From: Cyanobacteriota bacterium
GTDB lineage: Bacteria; Cyanobacteriota; Vampirovibrionia; LMEP-6097
Length of the DNA stretch: 36,228 bases
Reading direction: 5' to 3'
NCBI GenBank assembly: GCA_027618255.1
Contig: JAQCFG010000017.1
Location: 1-36,228 of the forward strand
The position numbers were made by a program, and so were the translations under genes. A model generated the notes under the pieces. It did no database searches. It had not been told where the DNA came from and worked only from the letters and a program-made list of their open reading frames with translations. The stretch's first letter is position 1. The number at the start of each line of letters is the position of its first letter. Of the stretch, positions 16,647-24,526 are shown in pieces.

Positions 16647-18243
16647 TAATAAAATCAATGATGTACTGAAGCAGTATAATAAACCGGTGCCTTTTAACCC
16701 TAGATTAGTTTTTTCCTTGCTTATAAGCCTTGGCCTTGCACTGTTTGTTGAGCATAGAGTATTTTTTGATACCTATGCCATCAATGACGATGTGCGTAAT
16801 CAAATCTATGGCATGGCAAAATATCTCGACCCCAGTTATTTTGCAAATGATTATATAGCTGCATACTTTACTCAACCGAGCATGATCTCACCGATAGTTG
16901 GCTTGATCTATAAATCATTTAGTTTTTTTGCTGATCCAAAATTACTTACACAATACTTGCCATTCATTTTAATCATGGCTACAACTTACTTTCTCTTCAA
17001 AGCTTCTGAAATTCATGCTGGATCTAATTATGCTTTTTGGGTTTCATTTGTTTTCAATCTCTATATTTGGACAATGAAATATATGGCTGGTGGATTAGCT
17101 CGTGCATTCTTTTATCTCTTGTTCTTTATGTTTTTCTACTTCCTTGCAAAAAGAGCCTGGAAGAGTATGGTTCTTTGTTTTGCTTTACAAGCATTGATTT
17201 ACCCGACTGCTTGTTTTCTTTCATTAATAACCCTTATCATCGAATTAATCAGAACAAGGTTTTTCTTGAAGGAAAAAATCAAAGACATTACAAAGGCTTT
17301 GACTGGCAGCTTCCTAGTATCAGCAATCATTCTCTACTTTAGATATATTTATTTCAAAGTACCGGGTTTTGGTCCAATGACCACACTGGATCAAGCAGTG
17401 AAGATGCCAGAGTTTTACTTAGATGGCAGAGCCTGTGTCTTTGTAGTGCCATTTAGTTTTTATCAAAATGGCATTAGTCTTGAATTAATCACAAATGGCT
17501 TTATCAAGTTTTGGGACTGCTCATACATACTGATTCTAATTATTGCTGCATTAGTTTTGTTCTATTCCATCTCTCGCAAATTCTTTAACGTCTCTAAAAC
17601 AACAATCACAAGCCCAAGCTATCTTTGGTCAAGCGCGATAGCTTCTCTCTCTCTCTTTGTGATTGCGTATCTCAATCTCTTCTATCTTTATTTACCACAT
17701 AGATATATTGCATACACCTTGCCTCTTGTGCCAATTTATCTAATTGGTGCATTATTGTTTAAACTAGAATCAGACTGCAGCAAACGTCCAATCATCACTT
17801 GGATTGTAGCTATTGTCATGATCCTAGCCATCGCACCTCTTTGGAGAGAGGATTTGATACATCTAAGCAAAGCTGAGCGTAAGTTACATCAATTCTTGGA
17901 AACTACACCAAAGCAATCAATGATCGCAGCCCCGCTCAAACTAGCAAGTAATATACCTGCCTTTGCTTATCGCTCGGTGATAGCAAGTAGTGAGACCAAT
18001 ATCCCTTTTCACCAAACCTACTATAAGGAAGTTAAAACAAGAGTCGACAATTTGGCACAGCTCTACGCAACTACAGACATCAATTATATTCGTGACTTTG
18101 TTCAGCAATACTCAATTGATTATGTCGTTATCGATACATTCCTTGAAAGCCTGTCAGAGACTAGTCCTCTTCGCAGTATCCCTGAAACAAGCCAAGCATA
18201 CATAAATAAAAGATACAAAGTATTTAACGCTGCTATGATTTAG
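16639..18243 (+). CDS. Polytopic membrane protein, GT-C-like glycosyltransferase
   Basis: This 534-residue protein has roughly ten hydrophobic helices. The first, ending near residue 38, is followed by an outside loop with IND50-D51, the position of the catalytic acidic pair in GT-C enzymes that use lipid-linked sugars. A soluble C-terminal tail of about 120 residues (from LSKAERKLHQF) ends with strand-like IDYVVIDTFL. I infer transfer of a sugar on the outer face of the membrane; no closer family is recognised. ATG 16639 and the GGAG six bases before it both lie in element E5, with GGAG in the hairpin loop. trmH follows after element E1. Confidence 0.65.
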   Translation: MMSNKINDVLKQYNKPVPFNPRLVFSLLISLGLALFVEHRVFFDTYAINDDVRNQIYGMAKYLDPSYFANDYIAAYFTQPSMISPIVGLIYKSFSFFADPKLLTQYLPFILIMATTYFLFKASEIHAGSNYAFWVSFVFNLYIWTMKYMAGGLARAFFYLLFFMFFYFLAKRAWKSMVLCFALQALIYPTACFLSLITLIIELIRTRFFLKEKIKDITKALTGSFLVSAIILYFRYIYFKVPGFGPMTTLDQAVKMPEFYLDGRACVFVVPFSFYQNGISLELITNGFIKFWDCSYILILIIAALVLFYSISRKFFNVSKTTITSPSYLWSSAIASLSLFVIAYLNLFYLYLPHRYIAYTLPLVPIYLIGALLFKLESDCSKRPIITWIVAIVMILAIAPLWREDLIHLSKAERKLHQFLETTPKQSMIAAPLKLASNIPAFAYRSVIASSETNIPFHQTYYKEVKTRVDNLAQLYATTDINYIRDFVQQYSIDYVVIDTFLESLSETSPLRSIPETSQAYINKRYKVFNAAMI

Positions 18244-18257
18244 GCTAAAATAATATA

Positions 18258-18366
18258 GACATCCTGCAAAACCCTGTTTTGCTAGTGATGTCGACACAAA
18301 AAGGGTCGGAACAGTGCGGTGCACTAGTTCCGTTAGTAAAGATAAAGGGAACTTTCGCAGGAAGTC
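18258..18366 (+). mobile_element. 109-bp TA-flanked element (copy E1)
   Basis: TA at 18256-18257 and 18367-18368 flank imperfect terminal repeats GACATCCTGC and GCAGGAAGTC. Inside are hairpin I (18258-18292), GACAC with an A-run and GGG, and hairpin II with a GGAAC/GTTCC outer stem and GTGC/GCAC inner stem. It separates the GT-C-like gene from trmH; without it and one TA the two genes would be about 22 bases apart. Gap-free alignment with 21724-21832 over all 109 positions. Confidence 0.8.
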
Positions 18367-18376
18367 TAATAGAATA

Positions 18377-18964
18377 ATGGTCACAGAACAGCGCCTAACC
18401 AAAATAACCGCAGTGGTCTCCGAAAGACAAGAAGGCATAGTCGTGCTTGAAGACATTCACGACCCGCATAATGCACAAGCGGTAATTCGATCCTGTGATT
18501 GTTTTGGTATTCAAACTATCTATATCATTTTCCAAAACGAAAAACAATTCAATCCAGAGAAGATGGGCAAACTCGCTTCAAGCTCCGCAAACAAATGGGT
18601 TGATTATAAGATTTTTGATTCCACTCAAGCTTGTTTCGACCAGCTCAAAACCGATGGCTATACGAGCTATGCAACAGTGCTTAAAGCAGAAGCTAAATCA
18701 ATTTACCAAAGCAACTTTGCCAAATCAGAAGAGAAGATCGCAATTGTCTTTGGCAACGAACATGCCGGCTTGAGTCAAGAAGCAATCGAACTTAGTGATA
18801 ACTTAGTTACCATCCCAATGAACGGTATGATCCAAAGCCTCAATCTGTCAGTGACAGCTGCTATATTTTTATTTGAGATCAATCGGCAAAGAAGAGTTGC
18901 AGGTTTTGACAAGTTTGGCTTGAAGGAGCAGGAGCAGCTTGTTGAAGATATGATTAGTCGCTAG
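18377..18964 (+). CDS. trmH: tRNA/rRNA ribose 2'-O-methyltransferase, SpoU/TrmH type
   Basis: This 195-residue, AdoMet-dependent SPOUT-fold enzyme has motif 1 LEDIHDPHNAQAVIRSCDCF with Asn32 and Arg38, motif 2 IVFGNEHAGLS (123-133), and motif 3 IPMNGMIQSLNLSVTAAI (146-163) of the trefoil knot. Length and the short charged C-terminus fit TrmH, which methylates G18 of tRNA; a related target is possible. ATG 18377 fits the family start; a longer frame from 18314 would be translated from element E1 and is rejected. The nearest ribosome-site-like run, AGGA, is the right end of E1, 14 bases before the ATG, which is farther than usual. Confidence 0.9.
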   Translation: MVTEQRLTKITAVVSERQEGIVVLEDIHDPHNAQAVIRSCDCFGIQTIYIIFQNEKQFNPEKMGKLASSSANKWVDYKIFDSTQACFDQLKTDGYTSYATVLKAEAKSIYQSNFAKSEEKIAIVFGNEHAGLSQEAIELSDNLVTIPMNGMIQSLNLSVTAAIFLFEINRQRRVAGFDKFGLKEQEQLVEDMISR

Positions 18965-18992
18965 ATAGTCACTTCCCAGCATGCATAAAAAA

Positions 18993-19016
18993 AGAGCTGC
19001 CTGGATAGACAGCTCT
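18993..19016 (-). terminator. Intrinsic terminator, mainly for flagellin
   Basis: AGAGCTG and CAGCTCT form a 7-bp stem with a 10-base loop. On the minus strand a seven-T run follows directly, making a good terminator after the flagellin gene. On the plus strand only ATTTT follows a few bases later, so it may also serve trmH weakly. Confidence 0.75.
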
Positions 19017-19103
19017 CTGGATTTTATCGGTCTGAATTAGTAAACCTTACTCCCCCCCCCAGAAGTAGTCTTACTACATATCACCAGTGATGAGAGAATG
19101 CCC

Positions 19104-19982
19104 CTATCTCACCATCGGCAAAAGTGTTAGTGCAAGAGACGCGTTAGCTTGCCGCTGACTGCTCATTGCAACTGTGCTAGAACGAAGAATGAATCCTCGT
19201 ACAGCAATACTGGTCTCTCTTGCAAAATCTGCGTCCCGCAATCGTGACCTAGTCGCCAAAGCCGCTTCTCTACTGCCGCTCATGGACTGACTCTTAGAAA
19301 CAAAAGCGTTTTCTTTTGCTCCCAAACTTGATTGTGCAGCGGCGACATTGTCAATGGCATTATCAAGTCCTGTGATAATGTCATCAAGATTGCCTGTTAC
19401 TACATCTATATTGTTTAATGCTTCCCCTAAAGCCCCGCCGCCATTACCTTCATTGATATTGCCAGCTGCATTAGCTGAAGCAGAATCAAAACTACCACTC
19501 AAATCTATGGAGTCTGTGTCGCCAGAATCAGTGCCAGTTTGAATATTAAGCGTACCGGCACTTGCATCTAATAATTTAATTCCATTAAAGCTACTGCCGC
19601 CGGAAATATCATCAATATTACTCAAACGTGAATCTATTTCACTTTGAATCGCCTGTTTTTCCACAGTGCCCAAAGTATCATTGTTTGCCTGAACGGCAAG
19701 TGAACGAATCTCCTGTAACTCAGTTTGTATAGAACCCAAACCCGCTTCTGCTGTTCGAATTAAACTAACACCATCACCTAAATTACGCTCTGCAACTTCA
19801 TAACCTCTAATCGAAGAAGTCAAAGACTGAATTCGAGCTGTATTTGCAACATCATCTGCTGCTCCGTTAATCCGCAAGCCTGAAGACAATCGCTCGATTG
19901 CCTGACCTAAGGTCCGGTTAGTTTGATTATAGGCATTTCCAAAAACTGTACTAAAACTATTAAAGCTAATCCCCGTAAGCAT
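19104..19982 (-). CDS. fliC: Flagellin
   Basis: This 292-residue flagellar filament subunit is exported by the flagellar secretion apparatus. The N-terminal D0/D1 region (ERLSSGLRINGAADDVA, then LGDGVSLIRTAEAGL and RSLAVQANNDT) and the C-terminal D1 region (SLGAKENAF, RSRLRDADFARETS) are conserved. The short middle, rich in Gly/Asp/Ser, means almost no variable outer domain. The last 30 residues depart from the usual QILxQAxxAMLAQAN pattern (GFILRSSTVAMSSQRQANA, ending LLPMVR). GGGGGA precedes ATG 19982. A sigma-28 promoter lies 94 bases upstream and a terminator downstream, so it is a single-gene unit. A nine-C run lies past the stop (19052-19060). Confidence 0.95.
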   Translation of the reverse strand: MLTGISFNSFSTVFGNAYNQTNRTLGQAIERLSSGLRINGAADDVANTARIQSLTSSIRGYEVAERNLGDGVSLIRTAEAGLGSIQTELQEIRSLAVQANNDTLGTVEKQAIQSEIDSRLSNIDDISGGSSFNGIKLLDASAGTLNIQTGTDSGDTDSIDLSGSFDSASANAAGNINEGNGGGALGEALNNIDVVTGNLDDIITGLDNAIDNVAAAQSSLGAKENAFVSKSQSMSGSREAALATRSRLRDADFARETSIAVRGFILRSSTVAMSSQRQANASLALTLLPMVR

Positions 19983-20075
19983 TCATTTTCCCCCGATGTC
20001 CTCTATATACACCAAATGGGGGACAAAATAACGTCCGAAAATTAGATATTCTTAATAATTGATCTACATCTTAGT

Positions 20076-20102
20076 ATATCGGCAATCTAAAGCAAGACTT
20101 GA
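20076..20102 (-). promoter_or_regulatory. Sigma-28 (FliA-type) promoter of flagellin
   Basis: On the minus strand TCAAGTCT (6 of 8 to TAAAGTTT), an 11-base spacer and GCCGATAT (7 of 8 to GCCGATAA) match the flagellar sigma-28 consensus with exact spacing. Confidence 0.8.
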
Positions 20103-20120
20103 ATGAAATTATTTTAAGCT

Positions 20121-20147
20121 CGATACCCCGCCCGGGGTGGGGTATCG
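20121..20147. repeat. Strong GC-rich inverted repeat
   Basis: CGATACCCC and GGGGTATCG form a 9-bp perfect stem around a CCCGGGG-containing core, in an otherwise AT-rich region between flagellin and the divergent hydrolase. No T-run follows on either strand, so a protein-binding site or attenuator is as likely as a terminator. Confidence 0.45.
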
Positions 20148-20259
20148 GTGAGGTTTGAGGAATTTACCCACAGAAATATAAAAAATCTGTTAGAATTTAT
20201 ATTAATTAGGACAAAGGACAGATAAGCCACGACTTATTGTTGTGCGCTGAATTAAACAA

Positions 20260-21465
20260 ATGACGAGTGCAGCACTAGCAGCTCCGCATCATTACATGCC
20301 GGTACCAACAGCTCCAAGCCAGCCAGGATTTTTTGGTGGCGTAAAAAACGTACTCTCAAGTTTACTCAAGGATGCAACATCAGGACTAAGCAACTCTAAG
20401 GCAGTCGATAGAGCAGTTAAACTATTACACCAAGCACCAGCATTAGCATCTTCCATTAGCCCCCTCGTCCGTTCAACAACCAGTCCACTTTTAGATTTCT
20501 TTAATCTTGAACAACGCTTTTTTACAGGGTCAGTTTTTGCAAGAGAAGCACTTACCCTTAAGCATATACAAACGATATTTAAAGATATCCCTGATCTAAA
20601 CATTACAACCAAACTTCTTCGTACTGAGGCTAATCGACCGCCTTTGACTCAGTTTCACATCACGCCAGCAAAAGCAATCACATCTCCTTTGACAATTCTC
20701 TCTGGAATTAGAACTTCAGCTTTATATAAATCAAATGGAGCTAAAGATTTGGTCAGACACGGCATCCCCGTTAGCATGAGCGATTACACCGGATACGGAG
20801 ACACTTTTGGTCAAGCAACGGTCCACTGCAAAACGCTAATAGCTGACGCAATCAAAATGCTTAAAGCACAATTTGCAAATCATTCAGAAGTTAATCTATT
20901 AGGTCACTCTCTTGGTAGCGCAATTGGGGCAAATGCATTTGCCAAACTGAGTGCTACGAACCCCAATTTTAATAGTGGCAACTTTATTTGCGCCTCTGGC
21001 TGGAATGACTTTGATAGCGTCTGCAGTGAGCTACCACAAACAACACTAAGACCATTTGCAAATATGCTCAGAGGTTACGCTAATAAATTATTCAAAAACG
21101 AATGGGACACTGGCGCAAACCTATGTACAACAATGGACAATATAGTCAAGAATATTACTGCAAAGCCAGCACAGCCATGGACAAAATTCCGCATTATGAT
21201 AGTTCACGGCATCAAAGACAAACTTGTTTCGATAAAACAAGCAAAGAAACTACAACAAACTCTAGAAGCTCACAAAGCGACATTACCGCCAAATCTACAA
21301 GATCACTTCGAAATTAGCTTTTTAACCGTCCAAGACGCTGGTCACTTCAATACCAAACAAGGTGATATAGAAATCCCATTTCCCGAAATCAGAAACGCCT
21401 TACTTGCTCAAAATCCTAGTACAGCGGCAAGTCCCGTACTTGCAAACACAAACAAAACAGCATAG
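20260..21465 (+). CDS. Alpha/beta hydrolase (lipase/esterase-like)
   Basis: In this 401-residue protein the catalytic half (about 145-385) has the nucleophile elbow LLGHSLGSAIG with Ser217, an acidic residue in VHGIKDKLVS (Asp320) and His362 in DAGHFN, the order of an alpha/beta-hydrolase triad. The first 140 residues are unrecognised: Ala/Pro-rich start (APHHYMPVPTAPSQPG), then amphipathic helices, without a Sec signal or membrane span. A secreted or effector role is possible but not shown. The ribosome site before ATG 20260 is weak. Two repeats follow the gene. Confidence 0.8.
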   Translation: MTSAALAAPHHYMPVPTAPSQPGFFGGVKNVLSSLLKDATSGLSNSKAVDRAVKLLHQAPALASSISPLVRSTTSPLLDFFNLEQRFFTGSVFAREALTLKHIQTIFKDIPDLNITTKLLRTEANRPPLTQFHITPAKAITSPLTILSGIRTSALYKSNGAKDLVRHGIPVSMSDYTGYGDTFGQATVHCKTLIADAIKMLKAQFANHSEVNLLGHSLGSAIGANAFAKLSATNPNFNSGNFICASGWNDFDSVCSELPQTTLRPFANMLRGYANKLFKNEWDTGANLCTTMDNIVKNITAKPAQPWTKFRIMIVHGIKDKLVSIKQAKKLQQTLEAHKATLPPNLQDHFEISFLTVQDAGHFNTKQGDIEIPFPEIRNALLAQNPSTAASPVLANTNKTA

Positions 21466-21489
21466 ACCAACAATAGACTTGTTTTGAAA

Positions 21490-21584
21490 GTCGGAATTAT
21501 CTCCAATGGCAACACGCGCATTCCGCGCGGTTGCTACCTTTTTTTGAGCGACCTGTACATCGAAACTTTGTTTCGAAACAGGTC
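21490..21584 (-). repeat. Two-hairpin intergenic repeat, copy B
   Basis: It is about 92% identical to 7820-7915, with changes mainly in the loop and one arm of hairpin I, where pairing GACCTGT/ACAGGTC and CGAAAC/GTTTCG is kept. It is preceded on the minus strand by TA (21585-21586). It lies after the hydrolase gene and 140 bases before a 109-bp element. Confidence 0.75.
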
Positions 21585-21723
21585 TAATATTCCACCAAGG
21601 TTAATAGCAGCTTAAGTAATTTCCTCAAGAAAATAGTTATATTTACCTAGACTATGGGTATGATACCTGATAGGGAACGACTCATATTGAAGACCTAGAT
21701 AGCTTCTAATAATGAGAGGACTA

Positions 21724-21832
21724 GACATACTTCAAAACGAAGTTTTGTTAGTGGTGTCGACACAAAAAAGGTCGGAACGGTAGGAACTACGAGTTCCGTT
21801 AGTGTAAATAAACGGAACTTGCGCAGGGAGTC
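21724..21832 (+). mobile_element. 109-bp TA-flanked element (copy E2)
   Basis: TA at 21722-21723 and 21833-21834. It aligns with E1 without gaps. Hairpin II keeps GGAAC/GTTCC but has GTAG/CTAC in place of GTGC/GCAC, a paired change. Its end AGGGAG (21825-21830) lies four bases before the ATG of the next gene. The sequence just left, GAGAGGA (21714-21720), would lie four bases from the same ATG if the element and one TA were removed. Confidence 0.8.
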
Positions 21833-21834
21833 TA

Positions 21835-23781
21835 ATGGATAGCTTAAATTTAACAACCAGCTTAATAGAAATAGTCGGGATTGTAATAGTAACCTGGTTA
21901 GTCTTTCAGTATGCTCCGATGATACAAAAAGCTCTGGACGCACAGCTTGGTGGAGGACATAGTAATGATGCTAATGCATCAAATCAACCCTTGTACAAGA
22001 TTTTTTATAAATACCAACATGAAAGCTCTGAACAATGGATTAGATGGATACTTTCACAAAACGAAGAGACCAAAGCCAAAGCATATGAAAAATTGCAAAC
22101 CTATTTAGAAAGTCCTGCACCAAAACTAGGGCTTTGTGCCAAAGATGTCATTATGGCAGTTGCCGCATTTAAGCGCCAAGATAGTTTTGATACATTAAGT
22201 AAATTTTTGGACAATGTTCGGTCTCATCTAGGGACCTTGAAAACCGTTGAACTTTTCTACTCACAACTTCTTGCTTCATTAATTCGATTAGACCTAATTA
22301 GAGGTGCCAAAATTTTAAAAGAAGAACTAGAATACTTTAGTCAAAAAAGAAATACTGCCAAAATTACTTACGACAACTTTAGAATCAAGATCATTAAGAC
22401 TTATAAACAAATGGAAATACTTCCAAGAGAAACCAGAGATTGCATAATAGCAACATTGTGTAATGGCAGTTATAGCGCAGTATTTAGGAAAGAATTGATC
22501 AAAATTATTGCTGAACACAATGACAAAGATATTTCGGACTACGTATATCCCAAAGTATTAAGGTATTTTTTGCAGGATGAAGTCCCAGCAATTAATGAAG
22601 AGAGTGAAGACGTACTTGAAAACCTCTTCTATAGCTTCAAAGACTTTAGTAAAGGACACAAAGAGACCTGGGGTCTTTTACTTGAAGCTTGTTACAAAGA
22701 AAAAACTTATGAACTATACATGAATTTATTGACAGGATTAGTTGCTGACAGAACAGAAAAATTTGAAAATGAACAATTGTTAGATATTCTCAATATCAAA
22801 GAACCTGCGAAAGATGCCTTCAGAAGTGCATTACAAGAAAGGAACTATGTAACAGACGAAGAGATGACTATTTTCAGATCCAAAGTTAAAGCCGAAGACC
22901 TTGAATTTAGTTCTGATACCGTAGTCATAGAGAAATTACGTAAAACCAAATCTGTAGCCAGTTCTTTATTAGAACAATACAAGCGACTAAGGGTGATTGT
23001 GGAAAGAGATTTTTCCACTGCAAACAAATCGGAACGTAGAATATCTCATACCATCAAATTAATTACTGGTACAAGCGACAGAGAGAAGCTCTATTTATTG
23101 AGAGCTCTAGCTGCCAATGAGAATCGAAGCTTGGTATACATCGACATTGCTCGTATGATCTACAACATACCAGAACTCAATAAGTTAATTAGTACTATCA
23201 GCAATGCAAAGCCGGCTCTAGTCTACGTAGATAATCTACTACATATTTTTGAAACCAATCTTGATGAAGAAGGGCAAAACGGTCTTCGTTTATTCTTAAA
23301 AACGCTTAGAGAATTAGCAATCTTGCCTACTGTTGCATTTTTTGGTTCGATATCGACGTCTGGTCTTGATTTACAAAAAAATCTTAAACTCAAACAACTT
23401 CTTGCCAGTAGTATGAAGGGTGATTATGAACTTTCAATCAACCTCGATAATCCAACAGATGATGAAAAAGTACAAATTATTAATGATATACTCGGCAAAA
23501 TTACTACTGATAAAATAGATAGAAGCTTTAAGACTACTGCAATATTACTAGCAACTGAAGGTAAATCATTCTTAGAATTTTGGTCTTACCTTTGTGATTT
23601 CTTTGAAAAAGCTTTAATGGTAAAAGGACGCATTGTTGATCCCCAATATTTATTTAGTGATCTGCCAGGTCAAGAGGATGTTAAGGAAAAAAGTCCAGAA
23701 GCACAGAGCCAAGAAGCTGCAACAAGCACAACAGAATCAACAGCAGAAGAGGCTGAGAATCAAGTAGAGACAGCAGTTTAA
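21835..23781 (+). CDS. Membrane-anchored protein with degenerate AAA+ domain
   Basis: This 648-residue protein has one N-terminal membrane helix (about 8-26) and a long helical middle (50-390). Residues about 400-600 are laid out like an AAA+ module. The Walker A place reads ITGTSDREKLYLLRALA (410-426), with no GxxxxGKT. The Walker B place is PALVYVDNLLHIF (460-472), with Asn where the catalytic Glu is normal. A sensor-1-like strand is LPTVAFFGSISTSG, followed by a Pro-x-Asp-x-Glu-Lys stretch like the second region of AAA proteins. It probably cannot hydrolyse ATP. It ends in a Glu/Ser/Thr tail. The role is unknown; a scaffold is one option. menG/ubiE follows 32 bases on. Confidence 0.7.
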   Translation: MDSLNLTTSLIEIVGIVIVTWLVFQYAPMIQKALDAQLGGGHSNDANASNQPLYKIFYKYQHESSEQWIRWILSQNEETKAKAYEKLQTYLESPAPKLGLCAKDVIMAVAAFKRQDSFDTLSKFLDNVRSHLGTLKTVELFYSQLLASLIRLDLIRGAKILKEELEYFSQKRNTAKITYDNFRIKIIKTYKQMEILPRETRDCIIATLCNGSYSAVFRKELIKIIAEHNDKDISDYVYPKVLRYFLQDEVPAINEESEDVLENLFYSFKDFSKGHKETWGLLLEACYKEKTYELYMNLLTGLVADRTEKFENEQLLDILNIKEPAKDAFRSALQERNYVTDEEMTIFRSKVKAEDLEFSSDTVVIEKLRKTKSVASSLLEQYKRLRVIVERDFSTANKSERRISHTIKLITGTSDREKLYLLRALAANENRSLVYIDIARMIYNIPELNKLISTISNAKPALVYVDNLLHIFETNLDEEGQNGLRLFLKTLRELAILPTVAFFGSISTSGLDLQKNLKLKQLLASSMKGDYELSINLDNPTDDEKVQIINDILGKITTDKIDRSFKTTAILLATEGKSFLEFWSYLCDFFEKALMVKGRIVDPQYLFSDLPGQEDVKEKSPEAQSQEAATSTTESTAEEAENQVETAV

Positions 23782-23813
23782 ACAAACTTGAAGACTAGAG
23801 CTATAATAAAGAG

Positions 23814-24524
23814 ATGGATAAACCCAAATTTATTCACAACTTGTTTAGCCGCATAGCCGGCAAATATAATCTATTGAACGATGTGATGACATTGTCTTTG
23901 CATAGACAATGGAAAAAACAAGCTGTCGCAATCGCAGCCAAGGCAATCAAACGCAAAGACGCCAAAGTATTAGATCTATGCACTGGCACTGGTGATATAG
24001 CTGAGCTATGGATAGCAAATCCAGCAGTCAAAGACGTAATCGCGGTTGACTCCTGCGCTCAGATGCTACAAGTGGGATATCAACAACTAGAACAAAAATT
24101 CAAGGGACCACCACCCAAGTTACAAATGATCGAAGCAGATGCACTCTCACTACCATTTGAAGACAATAGCTTTGATGCAGTTACAGTCGGTTTTGGTTTG
24201 CGCAATGTCAATGATTTACTCAAAGCTTGTGAGGAAATCAAAAGAGTACTTAGACCTGGCGGCATACTAGTCAGCCTTGATCTTGGTCACCCCAGTATCC
24301 CTCTGGTAGACTGGCTCTACAAAAATATTCTATTAAAAATAATCCCAATTATCGGTATGCTTTTTGCACAAGACAAAGCAGCGTATCAATATCTTTCTGA
24401 TTCACTCAAGACTTGGCCTTTACAAAAAGAACTATCACAAGGACTTTATAGCCTTGGTTTCACCAGGAGTTTTACTAAGGATATAATGTTGGGGACGATA
24501 GCTATAGTAGCCGCAGAGAAGTGA
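23814..24524 (+). CDS. menG: Demethylmenaquinone/ubiquinone C-methyltransferase
   Basis: This 236-residue AdoMet-dependent enzyme of the UbiE/MenG family carries out the C-methylation step of quinone synthesis. Family marks are RIAGKYNLLNDVMTLSLHRQWK near the start, LDLCTGTGDIAELW as the AdoMet loop, VDSCAQML, DALSLPFEDNSFDAVTVGFGLRN split by normal spacing, and EIKRVLRPGGILVSLDLGHP. Which quinone is used cannot be told from this gene. It probably shares a transcript with the AAA-like gene upstream and converges with the gene at 24527. Confidence 0.93.
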   Translation: MDKPKFIHNLFSRIAGKYNLLNDVMTLSLHRQWKKQAVAIAAKAIKRKDAKVLDLCTGTGDIAELWIANPAVKDVIAVDSCAQMLQVGYQQLEQKFKGPPPKLQMIEADALSLPFEDNSFDAVTVGFGLRNVNDLLKACEEIKRVLRPGGILVSLDLGHPSIPLVDWLYKNILLKIIPIIGMLFAQDKAAYQYLSDSLKTWPLQKELSQGLYSLGFTRSFTKDIMLGTIAIVAAEK

Positions 24525-24526
24525 CA

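Noticed and set aside
18314-18376. Longer N-terminus for the TrmH-type gene
   Set aside because: Those codons are element E1 sequence and the family start fits ATG 18377.
18258-21832. Integron attC sites as an explanation of the two-hairpin elements
   Set aside because: The core-site sequences and cassette arrangement are absent and no integrase gene is in the window.
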